Below the pieces are notes generated by a model. That model worked only from the letters and a program-made list of their open reading frames with translations, was not told where the DNA came from and did not search any database. Position numbers and translations under genes: made by a program. A DNA stretch of 64,000 bases, taken from Halapricum desulfuricans (GTDB taxonomy: Archaea; Halobacteriota; Halobacteria; Halobacteriales; Haloarculaceae). Within the stretch, counting starts at the first letter, position 1, and every line of letters starts with the position of its first letter. Below are positions 21,078-29,267 of the stretch, one piece after another. The stretch spans positions 2,170,001-2,234,000 of the forward strand of contig NZ_CP064787.1 of the NCBI RefSeq assembly GCF_017094505.1, in the 5' to 3' direction.

Positions 21078-21392
21078 ATGAACGAGGAGTACTTCGAGCA
21101 ACTCGGACGACTCGTCGGGCCGTTACCCGAACGACAGGCGGCGTTCGGTTGCGATTCCTGTCAGGCTGTCTGGTACGGCTTCGAGGAGGCTGCCCCGGAC
21201 GGTCGCCACCCGAGACCGGACCGGTACTGTCCGCGCTGCGGGAGTGAGGACGTCAGCGAACTCCCGGACGTTCCGGGCGCGCTCGTGCTCAAGTCGTGGA
21301 TCGACTGGCCCAGTGACTGTCCGTCGATGGAAACCGAGACCGAACCGGCGAAACCAGATCAGACAGGCGGACGGCGTCCCCCACCGCCGTAG
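21078..21392 (+). CDS. Small zinc-ribbon-like protein
   Basis: 104 aa. Two Cys pairs, CDSC (residues 25-28) and CPRC (about 51-54), form a rubredoxin-type zinc ribbon. An acidic/hydrophobic segment and a Pro-rich tail (RRPPPP) follow. No enzyme motif. Similar short zinc-finger proteins are abundant in haloarchaea with few known roles. It precedes nikR by 51 bp on the same strand and could be co-transcribed. Confidence 0.65.
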   Translation: MNEEYFEQLGRLVGPLPERQAAFGCDSCQAVWYGFEEAAPDGRHPRPDRYCPRCGSEDVSELPDVPGALVLKSWIDWPSDCPSMETETEPAKPDQTGGRRPPPP

Positions 21393-21443
21393 TGGCGGGC
21401 TGGCAGCATCAACGCTTTGTAGGCCAGCGCGCAACTGTCAGGT

Positions 21444-22040
21444 ATGGCCGACGAGCTGGACCGGGTGAGTCTGACGCTACCGCCGGAGATGACCGACCGT
21501 CTCGACGAGATCGTGCGCGACTGGGAGTATGCGAGCCGATCGGAAGCCGTGCGAGACGCGCTCCGGGACTTCTTTACGACTTACGACTGGGAGGCGGGCG
21601 ATCGAGGTCGCCACCACGGTACGATCGTCGTGGTCCACGAGCACGAACACGACAGCGATCTGCCGGGCCAGTTGCAGTCGATCCAGCACGACCACGCCGA
21701 CGTCGTCACGTCCGTCCAGCACATCCACCTCTCACACGACCGGTGTATGGAGACGCTCGTCGTCGACGGGACGGCCGGCGAAATCGACGCGCTGGCCAAC
21801 CAGATCCGTGCGCTCGGCGGCGTCCGACAGGTGAAGGTCGTGGTCGTCGGCGGTGCCGATCCCGGTCACGGCCACGAACACGGTCACGAGCACGGGTCGG
21901 TCCACGGCGACCACAGCCATCCCGGCGCCGACGGCCACAGCTATCCCGGCGACGACGGCCACAGCTATCCCGGCGACGACGGCCACGGCGATCACAGCCA
22001 GCCCGGTCACGACCACGACGCGGCTGCTGGCGACCAGTGA
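21444..22040 (+). CDS. nikR: NikR-family nickel-responsive regulator with His-rich tail
   Basis: 198 aa. Residues 1-45 are a ribbon-helix-helix (RVSLTLPPEMTDRLDEIVRD, SRSEAVRDALRDFF). Residues 60-137 are the ACT-like metal domain with nickel ligands H82 (QHDHAD), H93, H95 and C101 (VQHIHLSHDRC). NikR represses nickel uptake genes when Ni is bound. The remaining ~60 residues are unusual: 14 histidines with Gly/Asp and a perfectly duplicated 8-residue unit DGHSYPGD, encoded by two adjacent 24-bp repeats. The tail could store or sense metal. No nik transport genes are nearby. Convergent with rtcB. Confidence 0.88.
   Translation: MADELDRVSLTLPPEMTDRLDEIVRDWEYASRSEAVRDALRDFFTTYDWEAGDRGRHHGTIVVVHEHEHDSDLPGQLQSIQHDHADVVTSVQHIHLSHDRCMETLVVDGTAGEIDALANQIRALGGVRQVKVVVVGGADPGHGHEHGHEHGSVHGDHSHPGADGHSYPGDDGHSYPGDDGHGDHSQPGHDHDAAAGDQ
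21930..21977 (+). repeat. Tandem 24-bp repeat within nikR
   Basis: Two adjacent, identical 24-bp units (each starting GACGGCCACAGC) encode DGHSYPGD twice, and a third unit begins (GACGGCCAC). The identity at wobble positions points to recent slippage or duplication. Confidence 0.85.
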
Positions 22041-22049
22041 TACAGCACG

Positions 22050-23519
22050 CTACTTGAGGGCCTTGATGTTGTGAACCGGGTCCAGCCAGTCGACGATTTC
22101 GGCGGTCGGTTCGATCGCCGCAGCGATCCGTTCGGCGTCCTTGTACGCGATCGGTGCTTCGTCGAGCACCGAGTCGACGATCGACTCAGAGTAGACGCCG
22201 TCCATCCGCTCGCGAAGCGACTCGACGGAGGCGCGTTCGCTGGCCTCGCGGCGACTCATCGTCCGGCCCGCGCCGTGGGGCGCCGTCCGGTTCCAGGTCT
22301 CGTTGCCCTTGCCGCGAGCCAGAATCGAGCCGTCGGCCATGTTGAACGGGACGACCAGTCGCTGCCCTTCGCGGGCCGGAGTCGCACCCTTCCTGATCGT
22401 CAGATCGCGGAAGTCCACGTAGTTGTGGACCGACTGGAACCGGTCGACGGGATCGACACCGAGCGCCTCACAGATGGCGTCGCTCATCAGCTCGCGGTTC
22501 CAGCGGGCGTACTGCTGGGCGAACAGCATGTCGACGTAGTAGCCGTGGGCCTCACAGCCGTCGAGGTAATCCAGGTCCGTGTTGCGGGCTTGCGGTTCCG
22601 GTTCGATGTCGTTCAGCCGGTCGAACGTCCGCTCGATGGCCTCGCCGTCCTTGTCCTCGAGGACGGCCTCGCGGTCGATGTGAGACTGACCCTTCCCGCC
22701 GGTCACCCAGGCGTACAGGTCGGCGTCGCTGACTGTCTCCGGATCGAATTCGAGATACCGATAGTCAGTCTCGGGGATCGCCTCGCGAATCGCGTCGGCG
22801 TTGCGGAGGTCGGTCGCGCGCTCCTGCCAGTATTCGGCGACGGCAAGCCCCAGATAGCGCGACCCGCTGTGGATCACCAGCCAGTGCTCGCCGGACTCGC
22901 GGGCGCGGGCGAACTCGACGAAGTGGTTGCCGCCCCCGAGCGTCCCGGCGCTTTTGATGACGTGGCCGATGCCCTGGCGCTTGCGCGAGAGGACGCGATC
23001 ACACAGGTCCTTGAAGTACTGTCCGTCGTATCCCGAGAAGTCGAACGAGACGGGATCGATCGGCCGGCCGAACCGCTGGCGATAGGTTTCCTCGAACCGC
23101 CGGAAAACCTCGTTGGCGCGCTCGAAGGGGAACTGTTCGACGAGGTGCGGGGCGTCGTCGTACGCGTGGACGTCCCGCCCCATCGGCACGGCCTCGCGGA
23201 CTCGCCGTTCGCGTTCCGGGTCCGAGAGCGGGAGCGTGTCGCCGAGGTTCGTCGCGGCCATCCCACAGCCGACATCGACGCCGACGACGTTCGGGACGAT
23301 CCGATCGGGCAACGGCATCGTGAAACCGACGGGCGCGCCGGCACCCCAGTGGGTGTCCGGCATGATCACGACCGGTTCGGTGAACGCCTCGTGGTCGATC
23401 AGCGTCTGGATCTGCTCGCGGGCGGACGTCTCGAGCAGCGATTCGTCCTCGACCATAACCGTCGCAGTCGTGTGTGCACCGTCGAGATCGATAGGCATCG
23501 CCAATCGCCGCTTGGCCAC
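22050..23519 (-). CDS. rtcB: RtcB-family RNA ligase
   Basis: 489 aa. Motifs of the 3'-phosphate RNA ligase: VGVDVGCGMAA (metal-binding Asp/Cys), GTLGGGNHFVEF, HSGSRYLG, and the guanylylation-site histidine in TAPHGAGRTMSR near the C-terminus. RtcB joins 2',3'-cyclic phosphate and 5'-OH ends in tRNA splicing and RNA repair. The N-terminal opening (AHTTATVMVEDESLLETSAREQ) is shorter than in the main tRNA-splicing RtcB as I know it, so this may be a paralogue for RNA repair. Residue 8 is an alternative Met. Convergent with nikR; no archease gene nearby. Confidence 0.9.
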   Translation of the reverse strand: MAKRRLAMPIDLDGAHTTATVMVEDESLLETSAREQIQTLIDHEAFTEPVVIMPDTHWGAGAPVGFTMPLPDRIVPNVVGVDVGCGMAATNLGDTLPLSDPERERRVREAVPMGRDVHAYDDAPHLVEQFPFERANEVFRRFEETYRQRFGRPIDPVSFDFSGYDGQYFKDLCDRVLSRKRQGIGHVIKSAGTLGGGNHFVEFARARESGEHWLVIHSGSRYLGLAVAEYWQERATDLRNADAIREAIPETDYRYLEFDPETVSDADLYAWVTGGKGQSHIDREAVLEDKDGEAIERTFDRLNDIEPEPQARNTDLDYLDGCEAHGYYVDMLFAQQYARWNRELMSDAICEALGVDPVDRFQSVHNYVDFRDLTIRKGATPAREGQRLVVPFNMADGSILARGKGNETWNRTAPHGAGRTMSRREASERASVESLRERMDGVYSESIVDSVLDEAPIAYKDAERIAAAIEPTAEIVDWLDPVHNIKALK

Positions 23520-23663
23520 CGGCCCCTAATAGGATACCGGTCGCGTCGACCGCGTGAAACGAGTCGACAGTTTCATACGTCATCGATGGGATGTTTTATA
23601 TACGCAAACGTAGACTGCTGTCCGGTTGGTCCCCGGATGAGTGGAAACCAGTGGTGGCTACAA

Positions 23664-25427
23664 ATGGACGATACGAGCGACAGTCAAGATTCGTTCACGC
23701 GGCGACAGATAGCCGCAGGTGGGGCTGTCGGGCTGGCCGGACTCGCGGGTGGGTGTCTAGGCTCGATTCAGAACGTTCTCGGCCTCGCATCGGCAAGTCA
23801 AGTGTCCCTCCGGGTCGTCGCACCGCCAGTCGACTGGGATCGGCGGGCGAACGCGATTGCGGGGCGGCTCGTCAGTCGGCTCGAAGACGTGGGAATCGAC
23901 ACGCGGTTCCCCTTGCTCCCGCCGAAGCAGTTCCGCGAACAGGTCCTCTACCGGCGGGACTTCGACGTGTACGTCGGGACGATGCCCGTCGGACGGGACC
24001 CGGACTTCCTGCGGCCGCTCCTTCGCTCGACACACACCAACGACATCGGGTGGCAGAACCCCTTCGGGTTCACGGACAAGACGCTCGACGAGCGGTTCGG
24101 CGACCAGCGCAGACAGTCCGCGAGCCGGCGAACCGAGACGGTCCGCGATATTCTGCGGACGATCGCGAACGAACAGCCGTTCGTCCCGATCGCGACCGAC
24201 AGCGCGATCGCGGCCGTCAGATCGGACGTTGCCGACGCGTTCGACGGCTGGCAACGGGGCCCGCTCCGGGATCCGCTCTGGTTGCTCGGGATCGATCCGG
24301 TCGGAGGGGCTGAACCCCGACAGGCGCTTCGCGTGACGACGAAAAACGATCTACCGACCGAACAGTTGAACCCGCTCGTCCCCTGGATCAGCGAATTCGA
24401 TCCGACGACATCGCTTTTGTACGATCCGCTGGCTCGCCGGTACGACGGCGCGATCCGTCCCTGGCTGGCCCGCGAGTGGTCGACCGACGGGGACGAGCTG
24501 ACGGTCACCCTGCGGCCCGGTCTGCGCTGGCACGACGACGAACCGCTGACAGCTGAGGACGTCCGGTTCACCTACCGGTTCGTTTCGGACACGTCGCTCG
24601 GGTCTTCGGACGCCGACTATCCCGCACCTCGTTTCAGACGCCAGGCGAGTCTCGTCGACGAGGTCGATGTGCTCGGTCCACGCCGGGCCCGGATGCATAT
24701 CGATTCGTCCGCTGCAGTCGCACCGACGGCTCTCACGGTCCCGCTGTTGCCGAAACACGTCTGGGAATCGCGAACGGGCGTCACCGATACGCGTGCCGGA
24801 CTGACGCGAGCGGTCACACACGCCAATACGAACCCCGTTGGATCGGGGCCGCTGACACTCCGGAGTCAACAGCGGGAACGTTCGCTCCGATTCGGCCGGT
24901 TCGATCAGCATCCGATAAATCGCGACGACGGCTCCGAATTGGCGGATCGGTTCGGCCCGCTCGCGTTCTCCGAACTCGAGGTGCTGGTGACGCCGTCGGA
25001 CCTGAACATGGTCGAGTTCCTCGAGGCCGGAGAGGCCGACGTCACGGTGCCACACCTCGACAACGAACTCGTCTCTCGGATCGAATCCCAGGAGTCGCTG
25101 TCGCTGGCTACCAGTCCGTCCCGGACGCTGTACCACGTCGGTTTCAACGCACGCCGTCGGCCGCTCCATACGCCGGACTTCCGGCGCGCCGTCGCGCACC
25201 TGCTCAACAAGGCACACATCGCCGAAACGATATTCGGTGGCTACGCCCGGCCCCGAACGGTACCAGTACACGACGAGTCGTGGATCCCGGACGACCTCAA
25301 ATGGAACGGGGGCGACCCCGAAGTGCCGTTTGCGGGCGTCGAAGACGATCTCAACCACGAACGCGCTCGCGAACACTTCCGGTCGGCAGGGTACTCCTAC
25401 GCGGACGGCGGACAACTGGTGTATTGA
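23664..25427 (+). CDS. Circularly permuted peptide/oligosaccharide-type substrate-binding lipoprotein (SBP_bac_5)
   Basis: 587 aa. Tat signal TRRQIAAGG with lipobox LAGGC (C31). Residues 220-587 follow the first two thirds of family-5 binding proteins in order: LLYDPLARRY, PWLAREWSTDGDELTVTLRPG with LRWHDDEPLTAEDV, LPKHVWE, NPVGSGPLTL, VGFNARRRPLHTPDFRRAV, AREHFRSAGYSY. They stop exactly at DGGQLVY, where other members continue. That missing continuation (IAGRLVSRLEDVGIDT, FDVYVGTMPVGRDPDF, ILRTIANEQPFVPIA) lies at residues 47-200, before the rest. The protein is thus circularly permuted, not truncated. TATA TTTTATATA at 23594 supports the region; ATG 23637 is an alternative start. No permease or ATPase genes are adjacent. 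Confidence 0.85.
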   Translation: MDDTSDSQDSFTRRQIAAGGAVGLAGLAGGCLGSIQNVLGLASASQVSLRVVAPPVDWDRRANAIAGRLVSRLEDVGIDTRFPLLPPKQFREQVLYRRDFDVYVGTMPVGRDPDFLRPLLRSTHTNDIGWQNPFGFTDKTLDERFGDQRRQSASRRTETVRDILRTIANEQPFVPIATDSAIAAVRSDVADAFDGWQRGPLRDPLWLLGIDPVGGAEPRQALRVTTKNDLPTEQLNPLVPWISEFDPTTSLLYDPLARRYDGAIRPWLAREWSTDGDELTVTLRPGLRWHDDEPLTAEDVRFTYRFVSDTSLGSSDADYPAPRFRRQASLVDEVDVLGPRRARMHIDSSAAVAPTALTVPLLPKHVWESRTGVTDTRAGLTRAVTHANTNPVGSGPLTLRSQQRERSLRFGRFDQHPINRDDGSELADRFGPLAFSELEVLVTPSDLNMVEFLEAGEADVTVPHLDNELVSRIESQESLSLATSPSRTLYHVGFNARRRPLHTPDFRRAVAHLLNKAHIAETIFGGYARPRTVPVHDESWIPDDLKWNGGDPEVPFAGVEDDLNHERAREHFRSAGYSYADGGQLVY

Positions 25428-25454
25428 TAACCGCGGGCGCTACATGAGACAACT

Positions 25455-26309
25455 ATGGCATTGCTCGATGTCCTGTTGAGCGTGACAGCGGTGACGGCGA
25501 TACTGCTGGCGCTGTCTCTCCCCTCTGTCGTCGGTGCGGACCGTCTCCGCTCGATCTATCGGTACGGGATCAGAAAGCGCATCGCGGACGTACTCCCGTA
25601 CTTCGTCTTTCTGGGGATCGTGATCGGCGTCATGGGAACGCTTCGGAACCTCGGTGCCGATCTCTCGTGGGTCGTCGGCGTCGAAATCAGTTCCTACATT
25701 CTCGATTTCGAGGGCGGGACAGTCATCCGCTGGCTGCAGTCGTTCGAATCGCCGCTCGCGACGTCGTATTTCTCCGGCGTGTACATCTACGGGTACGTGT
25801 ACCTGCTGATTTTCCCGTTTCTCGCGTATCTCCTCGCTGACGATCTCCGGCCGTTTCGGACGCTGACGATAGCGTACGCGTTCAATTACGTCGTCGGTAT
25901 CCTGCTGTACGTGACGTTCATCGCGTACGGGCCGCGAAACTACCCCATCGGCGTCGAGCAGCTGCTGTACGACACCTGGCCACAGTCACAACTGCTCACC
26001 TCGGAGGTGAACGTCAACACGAACGTCTTCCCCTCGCTGCACTCGTCGGTCGCGACGACGATCGCGATCCTCGCAGTCAAGACCCGCGATCGCTATCCGC
26101 TGTGGACGCTGATCGCGGTTCCGCTCGCCGTCTCGGTCTGTCTCTCGACGATGTACCTCGCGATCCACTGGGCGACTGATGTCGTCGCCGGGATCGCGCT
26201 GGCGGTCGTCGCCGTCACGTTCGCCGAACGGTATCACGACCGGTTCACCGCGTTCATCGAGCGGGCCAGAGACCGCACGCGCGGCGCGTATCGGGATCTG
26301 CGGTCGTGA
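25455..26309 (+). CDS. PAP2-superfamily membrane phosphatase/transferase
   Basis: 284 aa with six or so membrane helices. NTNVFPSLHSSVATT carries the PSxH-type motif, and STMYLAIHWATDVVAGI carries the catalytic His and Asp of the third motif. The family dephosphorylates lipid phosphates or transfers headgroups (inositol-phosphorylceramide synthase-like members have the same layout). The Arg usually preceding the third motif is replaced (S-T-M), so activity should not be assumed. Only 27 bp after the binding protein on the same strand; co-transcription likely. Confidence 0.8.
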   Translation: MALLDVLLSVTAVTAILLALSLPSVVGADRLRSIYRYGIRKRIADVLPYFVFLGIVIGVMGTLRNLGADLSWVVGVEISSYILDFEGGTVIRWLQSFESPLATSYFSGVYIYGYVYLLIFPFLAYLLADDLRPFRTLTIAYAFNYVVGILLYVTFIAYGPRNYPIGVEQLLYDTWPQSQLLTSEVNVNTNVFPSLHSSVATTIAILAVKTRDRYPLWTLIAVPLAVSVCLSTMYLAIHWATDVVAGIALAVVAVTFAERYHDRFTAFIERARDRTRGAYRDLRS

Positions 26310-26354
26310 TCGCGTGACCACAGGTTCTTGGTGGCGGATCTCCCAGGGCAGGTA

Positions 26355-27320
26355 ATGGCACGAGTCACGGTCGGGGGACGGATCCACTTCGGGTTCCAGA
26401 ACCTCTCGCTGGCACACGATCGGCTGTACGGCGGCGTCGGCGTCGGGCTGTCAGAGCCGCGGCTGGTGCTTGCGGCCGAACCGGCCGAGGAAGTCGCCTG
26501 TGACTGGCCGGCCGCGACCTCGTACGTCGAGCGCGCCGTCGAGGTCCTCGGTGCCCCGGGGGCGAACGTGACAGTCGAACGGCGGCTCCCGCGTCACGTC
26601 GGTCTGGGCAGCGGGACGCGACTCGCACTGGCGAGTCTGGTGGCCGTCGCACGTGCGCACGGCCGCCCGGTCGACCTCCGGGAGGTGGCCCCCGACCTCG
26701 GTCGGGGCGGCCGGAGCGGCGTCGGGGTCGCGACCTTCGAGGGCGGCGGGTTCGTCGTCGACGCCGGTCATCCGACGGAGCTGTTCACGAGCGCGCCCCC
26801 CGATGAGGGCGAGTGGACCGTCCCGCCGGTGGTCGCCCGCCACGACGTGCCCGACGACTGGCGCTTCCTGCTGGTGACACCCGAGGTCGAACGCGGCCGG
26901 AGCGGCGACCCCGAAGACGCGAGCATTCGGTCGGTCGTCGAGCGGGCCGATCCCGGGATCGCCGACGACGTCGCGCTCGTTCTCACTCGGCAGTTGCTCC
27001 CGGCGGTCGCGACCGGCGACCACGAGACGTTCGGGCACGCCGTCGCCCGGCTGAGCCGGCTCAACGGGGCGTGGTACGCCGACGAACAGGGCGGCGTCTA
27101 CCGACCGCCGGCCGGCCGGCTGATCGACGCGCTCGACTCGATTCCCGGCGTCTCGGGGGCCGGACAGTCCTCGTGGGGACCGACCGTCTACGGCGTCACC
27201 CACGCGTCGGTGGCCGAAACCGCGACGCGAGCGGCCCGCGACGCGCTCGACGACCTCGGGCTCGACGGGACGGTTCGCCTCGTCGAGGCCGCGGCGGCCG
27301 GCGCGTCCGTCGACCCGTGA
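26355..27320 (+). CDS. Beta-ribofuranosylaminobenzene 5'-phosphate synthase-like protein (GHMP fold)
   Basis: 321 aa. The opening ARVTVGGRIHFGFQNLSLAHDRLYGGVGVGL and the GHMP ATP-loop-like ERRLPRHVGLGSGTRLAL match beta-RFAP synthase, which condenses PRPP with 4-hydroxybenzoate or p-aminobenzoate in the early steps of methanopterin-type cofactor synthesis. Haloarchaea use folate-like C1 carriers, so the product here is uncertain. The ATG at 26355 is preferred: GGCAGGT precedes it closely. Follows the PAP2 gene by 45 bp. Confidence 0.82.
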   Translation: MARVTVGGRIHFGFQNLSLAHDRLYGGVGVGLSEPRLVLAAEPAEEVACDWPAATSYVERAVEVLGAPGANVTVERRLPRHVGLGSGTRLALASLVAVARAHGRPVDLREVAPDLGRGGRSGVGVATFEGGGFVVDAGHPTELFTSAPPDEGEWTVPPVVARHDVPDDWRFLLVTPEVERGRSGDPEDASIRSVVERADPGIADDVALVLTRQLLPAVATGDHETFGHAVARLSRLNGAWYADEQGGVYRPPAGRLIDALDSIPGVSGAGQSSWGPTVYGVTHASVAETATRAARDALDDLGLDGTVRLVEAAAAGASVDP

Positions 27321-27373
27321 TCGTGTGAGACACTTCCGGATGAGGATACCTTCTACTCCGCACTATCTTAAAT

Positions 27374-27393
27374 AACCCCATATATAGTGGGTT
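27374..27393 (+). promoter_or_regulatory. Dyad-symmetric TATA region upstream of coxA
   Basis: AACCCCATATATAGTGGGTT is an imperfect palindrome (8 of 10 pairs) centred on TATATA, 66 bp before the coxA ATG. A second AT-rich box, CTTAAATAA, lies just before it. A repressor or activator bound here would overlap the TBP site. Function is inferred from symmetry only. Confidence 0.45.
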
Positions 27394-27458
27394 AGCATTC
27401 ATATCAAGCCGTCAAATCACCCTAACATTTCTTTACCCCCCGGGCCCGATTGGCGCAC

Positions 27459-29216
27459 ATGGCAAGCGGACAGATCGCGATCACTGTGCTGATGGGGGTG
27501 CTGCTCGTCGTCGTCGCGTCGCTGCTCACCCGCATCGAGAACTGGCGGTCGTACGCGCCGACGGCGGGCGCGGCCGGCAGTCTCGCCGGCGAAGAGACCA
27601 GTTACGGCCACAGCGAGAAGCCGAGCGGAGTCGTCCGCTGGCTCACGACGGTCGATCACAAGGACATCGGCATCCTCTACGGCGCGTACGCGCTCGTCGC
27701 GTTCGCCGTCGGCGGGATCATGGTCGTCCTGATGCGCACCGAGTTGCTGTGGCCCGCCGAGGACATCATGTCCACGTCGATGTACAACTCGCTTCTGACC
27801 AGTCACGGCATCACGATGCTGTTCCTGTTCGGGACGCCGGTCATCGCGGCGTTCGGCAACTACTTCGTCCCGCTTTTGATCGGGGCCGACGACATGGCGT
27901 TCCCGCGGATCAACGCCATCGCCTTCTGGCTGTTGCCGCCCGGGGCGCTGCTGATCTGGGGCGGCTTTTTCATCCCGGGGATCGAGGCCGCACAGACCTC
28001 CTGGACGATGTACACGCCGCTGTCGGCGGAACAGCCGATGATCGGCGCGGACCTGATGATCCTCGGACTTCATCTCACCGGCGTCTCCGCGACGATGGGT
28101 GCGATCAACTTCATCGCGACTATCTTCACCGAGCGCGACGAGGAGGTCACCTGGGCGAACCTCGATATCTTCTCCTGGACGATGCTCACCCAGTCCGGGC
28201 TAATCCTGTTCGCGTTCCCGCTCCTGGGCAGCGCGCTCGTGATGTTGCTGCTGGATCGCAACGTCGGGACGACCTTCTTTGCGACCGAAGGCGGAGGCGC
28301 GATCCTCTGGCAGCACCTGTTCTGGTTCTTCGGCCACCCCGAGGTGTACATCCTCGTGTTGCCGCCGATGGGGCTGATCAGCTACATCATCCCGCGCTTT
28401 TCCGGCCGGAAACTGTTCGGGTTCAAGTTCGTCGTCTACTCGACGCTTGCCATCGGCGTCCTCTCTTTCGGGGTGTGGGCACATCATATGTTCTCGACGG
28501 GTATCGACCCGCGCCTGCAGGTCTCGTTCATGGCGGTCTCTTTAGCGATCGCGATACCGAGCGCCGTCAAGACCTTCAACTGGATCACGACCATGTGGAA
28601 CGGCAAGGTGAGACTGACGACGCCGATGCTGTTCTCGATCGGCTTCGTCGCGAACTTCATCATCGGCGGCGTCACCGGGGTGTTCCTGGCGACGATCCCC
28701 GTCGACTACCTGCTGCACGACACCTACTACGTCGTCGGGCACTTCCACTACGTGATCATGGGCGCGATCGCGTTCGCGGTCTTCGCCGGGATCTACTACT
28801 GGTTCCCGATCTACACCGGCAAGATGTACCAGAAGACGCTCGGGAAGTGGCACTTCTGGCTGACGATGATCGGCACGAACCTGACGTTTTTCGGCATGCT
28901 GATTCTCGGGTATCTGGGGATGCCGCGCCGGTATGCGACCTACAACCTGGTCTCGGTCGGCCCGATAGACCTCTTTACCGTGCTCCATCAGTCGGCAACG
29001 ATCGGGGCGTTCATCCTGCTCGCCGGCCAGCTCATCTTCGTCTGGAACGTCGTCTCTTCGTGGCTGTACGGCCGGCGTGTCACCGACGGCGATCCCTGGG
29101 ACCTCAAGGACGACGACCTCTACAGCCGTGAGTTCCGCTGGCACGAACGCCGGATGGACGACGAGCTCGTGCTCGCGGACGGCGGCGAATCCGAGGATAG
29201 CTCCGAGCGAGCGTAG
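27459..29216 (+). CDS. coxA: Cytochrome c oxidase subunit I (heme-copper, A-type)
   Basis: 585 aa integral membrane protein with 12 or more helices. Heme and copper ligands are in place: low-spin heme H in TSHGITMLFLF, CuB H and the cross-linked Tyr in FFGHPEVYILVLP (the E before V marks the A family), CuB HH in WAHHMFSTG, and heme ligands in YYVVGHFHYV. It reduces O2 to water and pumps protons. The extra N-terminal helix (residues 1-25) is common in haloarchaeal versions. ATG at 27459 is used; the frame opens 3 codons earlier at a TTG. Subunit II is not adjacent, which is unusual for a cox cluster. Confidence 0.95.
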   Translation: MASGQIAITVLMGVLLVVVASLLTRIENWRSYAPTAGAAGSLAGEETSYGHSEKPSGVVRWLTTVDHKDIGILYGAYALVAFAVGGIMVVLMRTELLWPAEDIMSTSMYNSLLTSHGITMLFLFGTPVIAAFGNYFVPLLIGADDMAFPRINAIAFWLLPPGALLIWGGFFIPGIEAAQTSWTMYTPLSAEQPMIGADLMILGLHLTGVSATMGAINFIATIFTERDEEVTWANLDIFSWTMLTQSGLILFAFPLLGSALVMLLLDRNVGTTFFATEGGGAILWQHLFWFFGHPEVYILVLPPMGLISYIIPRFSGRKLFGFKFVVYSTLAIGVLSFGVWAHHMFSTGIDPRLQVSFMAVSLAIAIPSAVKTFNWITTMWNGKVRLTTPMLFSIGFVANFIIGGVTGVFLATIPVDYLLHDTYYVVGHFHYVIMGAIAFAVFAGIYYWFPIYTGKMYQKTLGKWHFWLTMIGTNLTFFGMLILGYLGMPRRYATYNLVSVGPIDLFTVLHQSATIGAFILLAGQLIFVWNVVSSWLYGRRVTDGDPWDLKDDDLYSREFRWHERRMDDELVLADGGESEDSSERA

Positions 29217-29267
29217 CGGACCGCTGTTGACGTGGTTTTTTCCGGCCGACAACTGTAGACACGAGCC

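Noticed and set aside
22071-23663. 531-codon extension in front of the binding-protein gene
   Set aside because: It is antisense to rtcB and lacks any family resemblance. The Tat signal and TATA box mark the real start.
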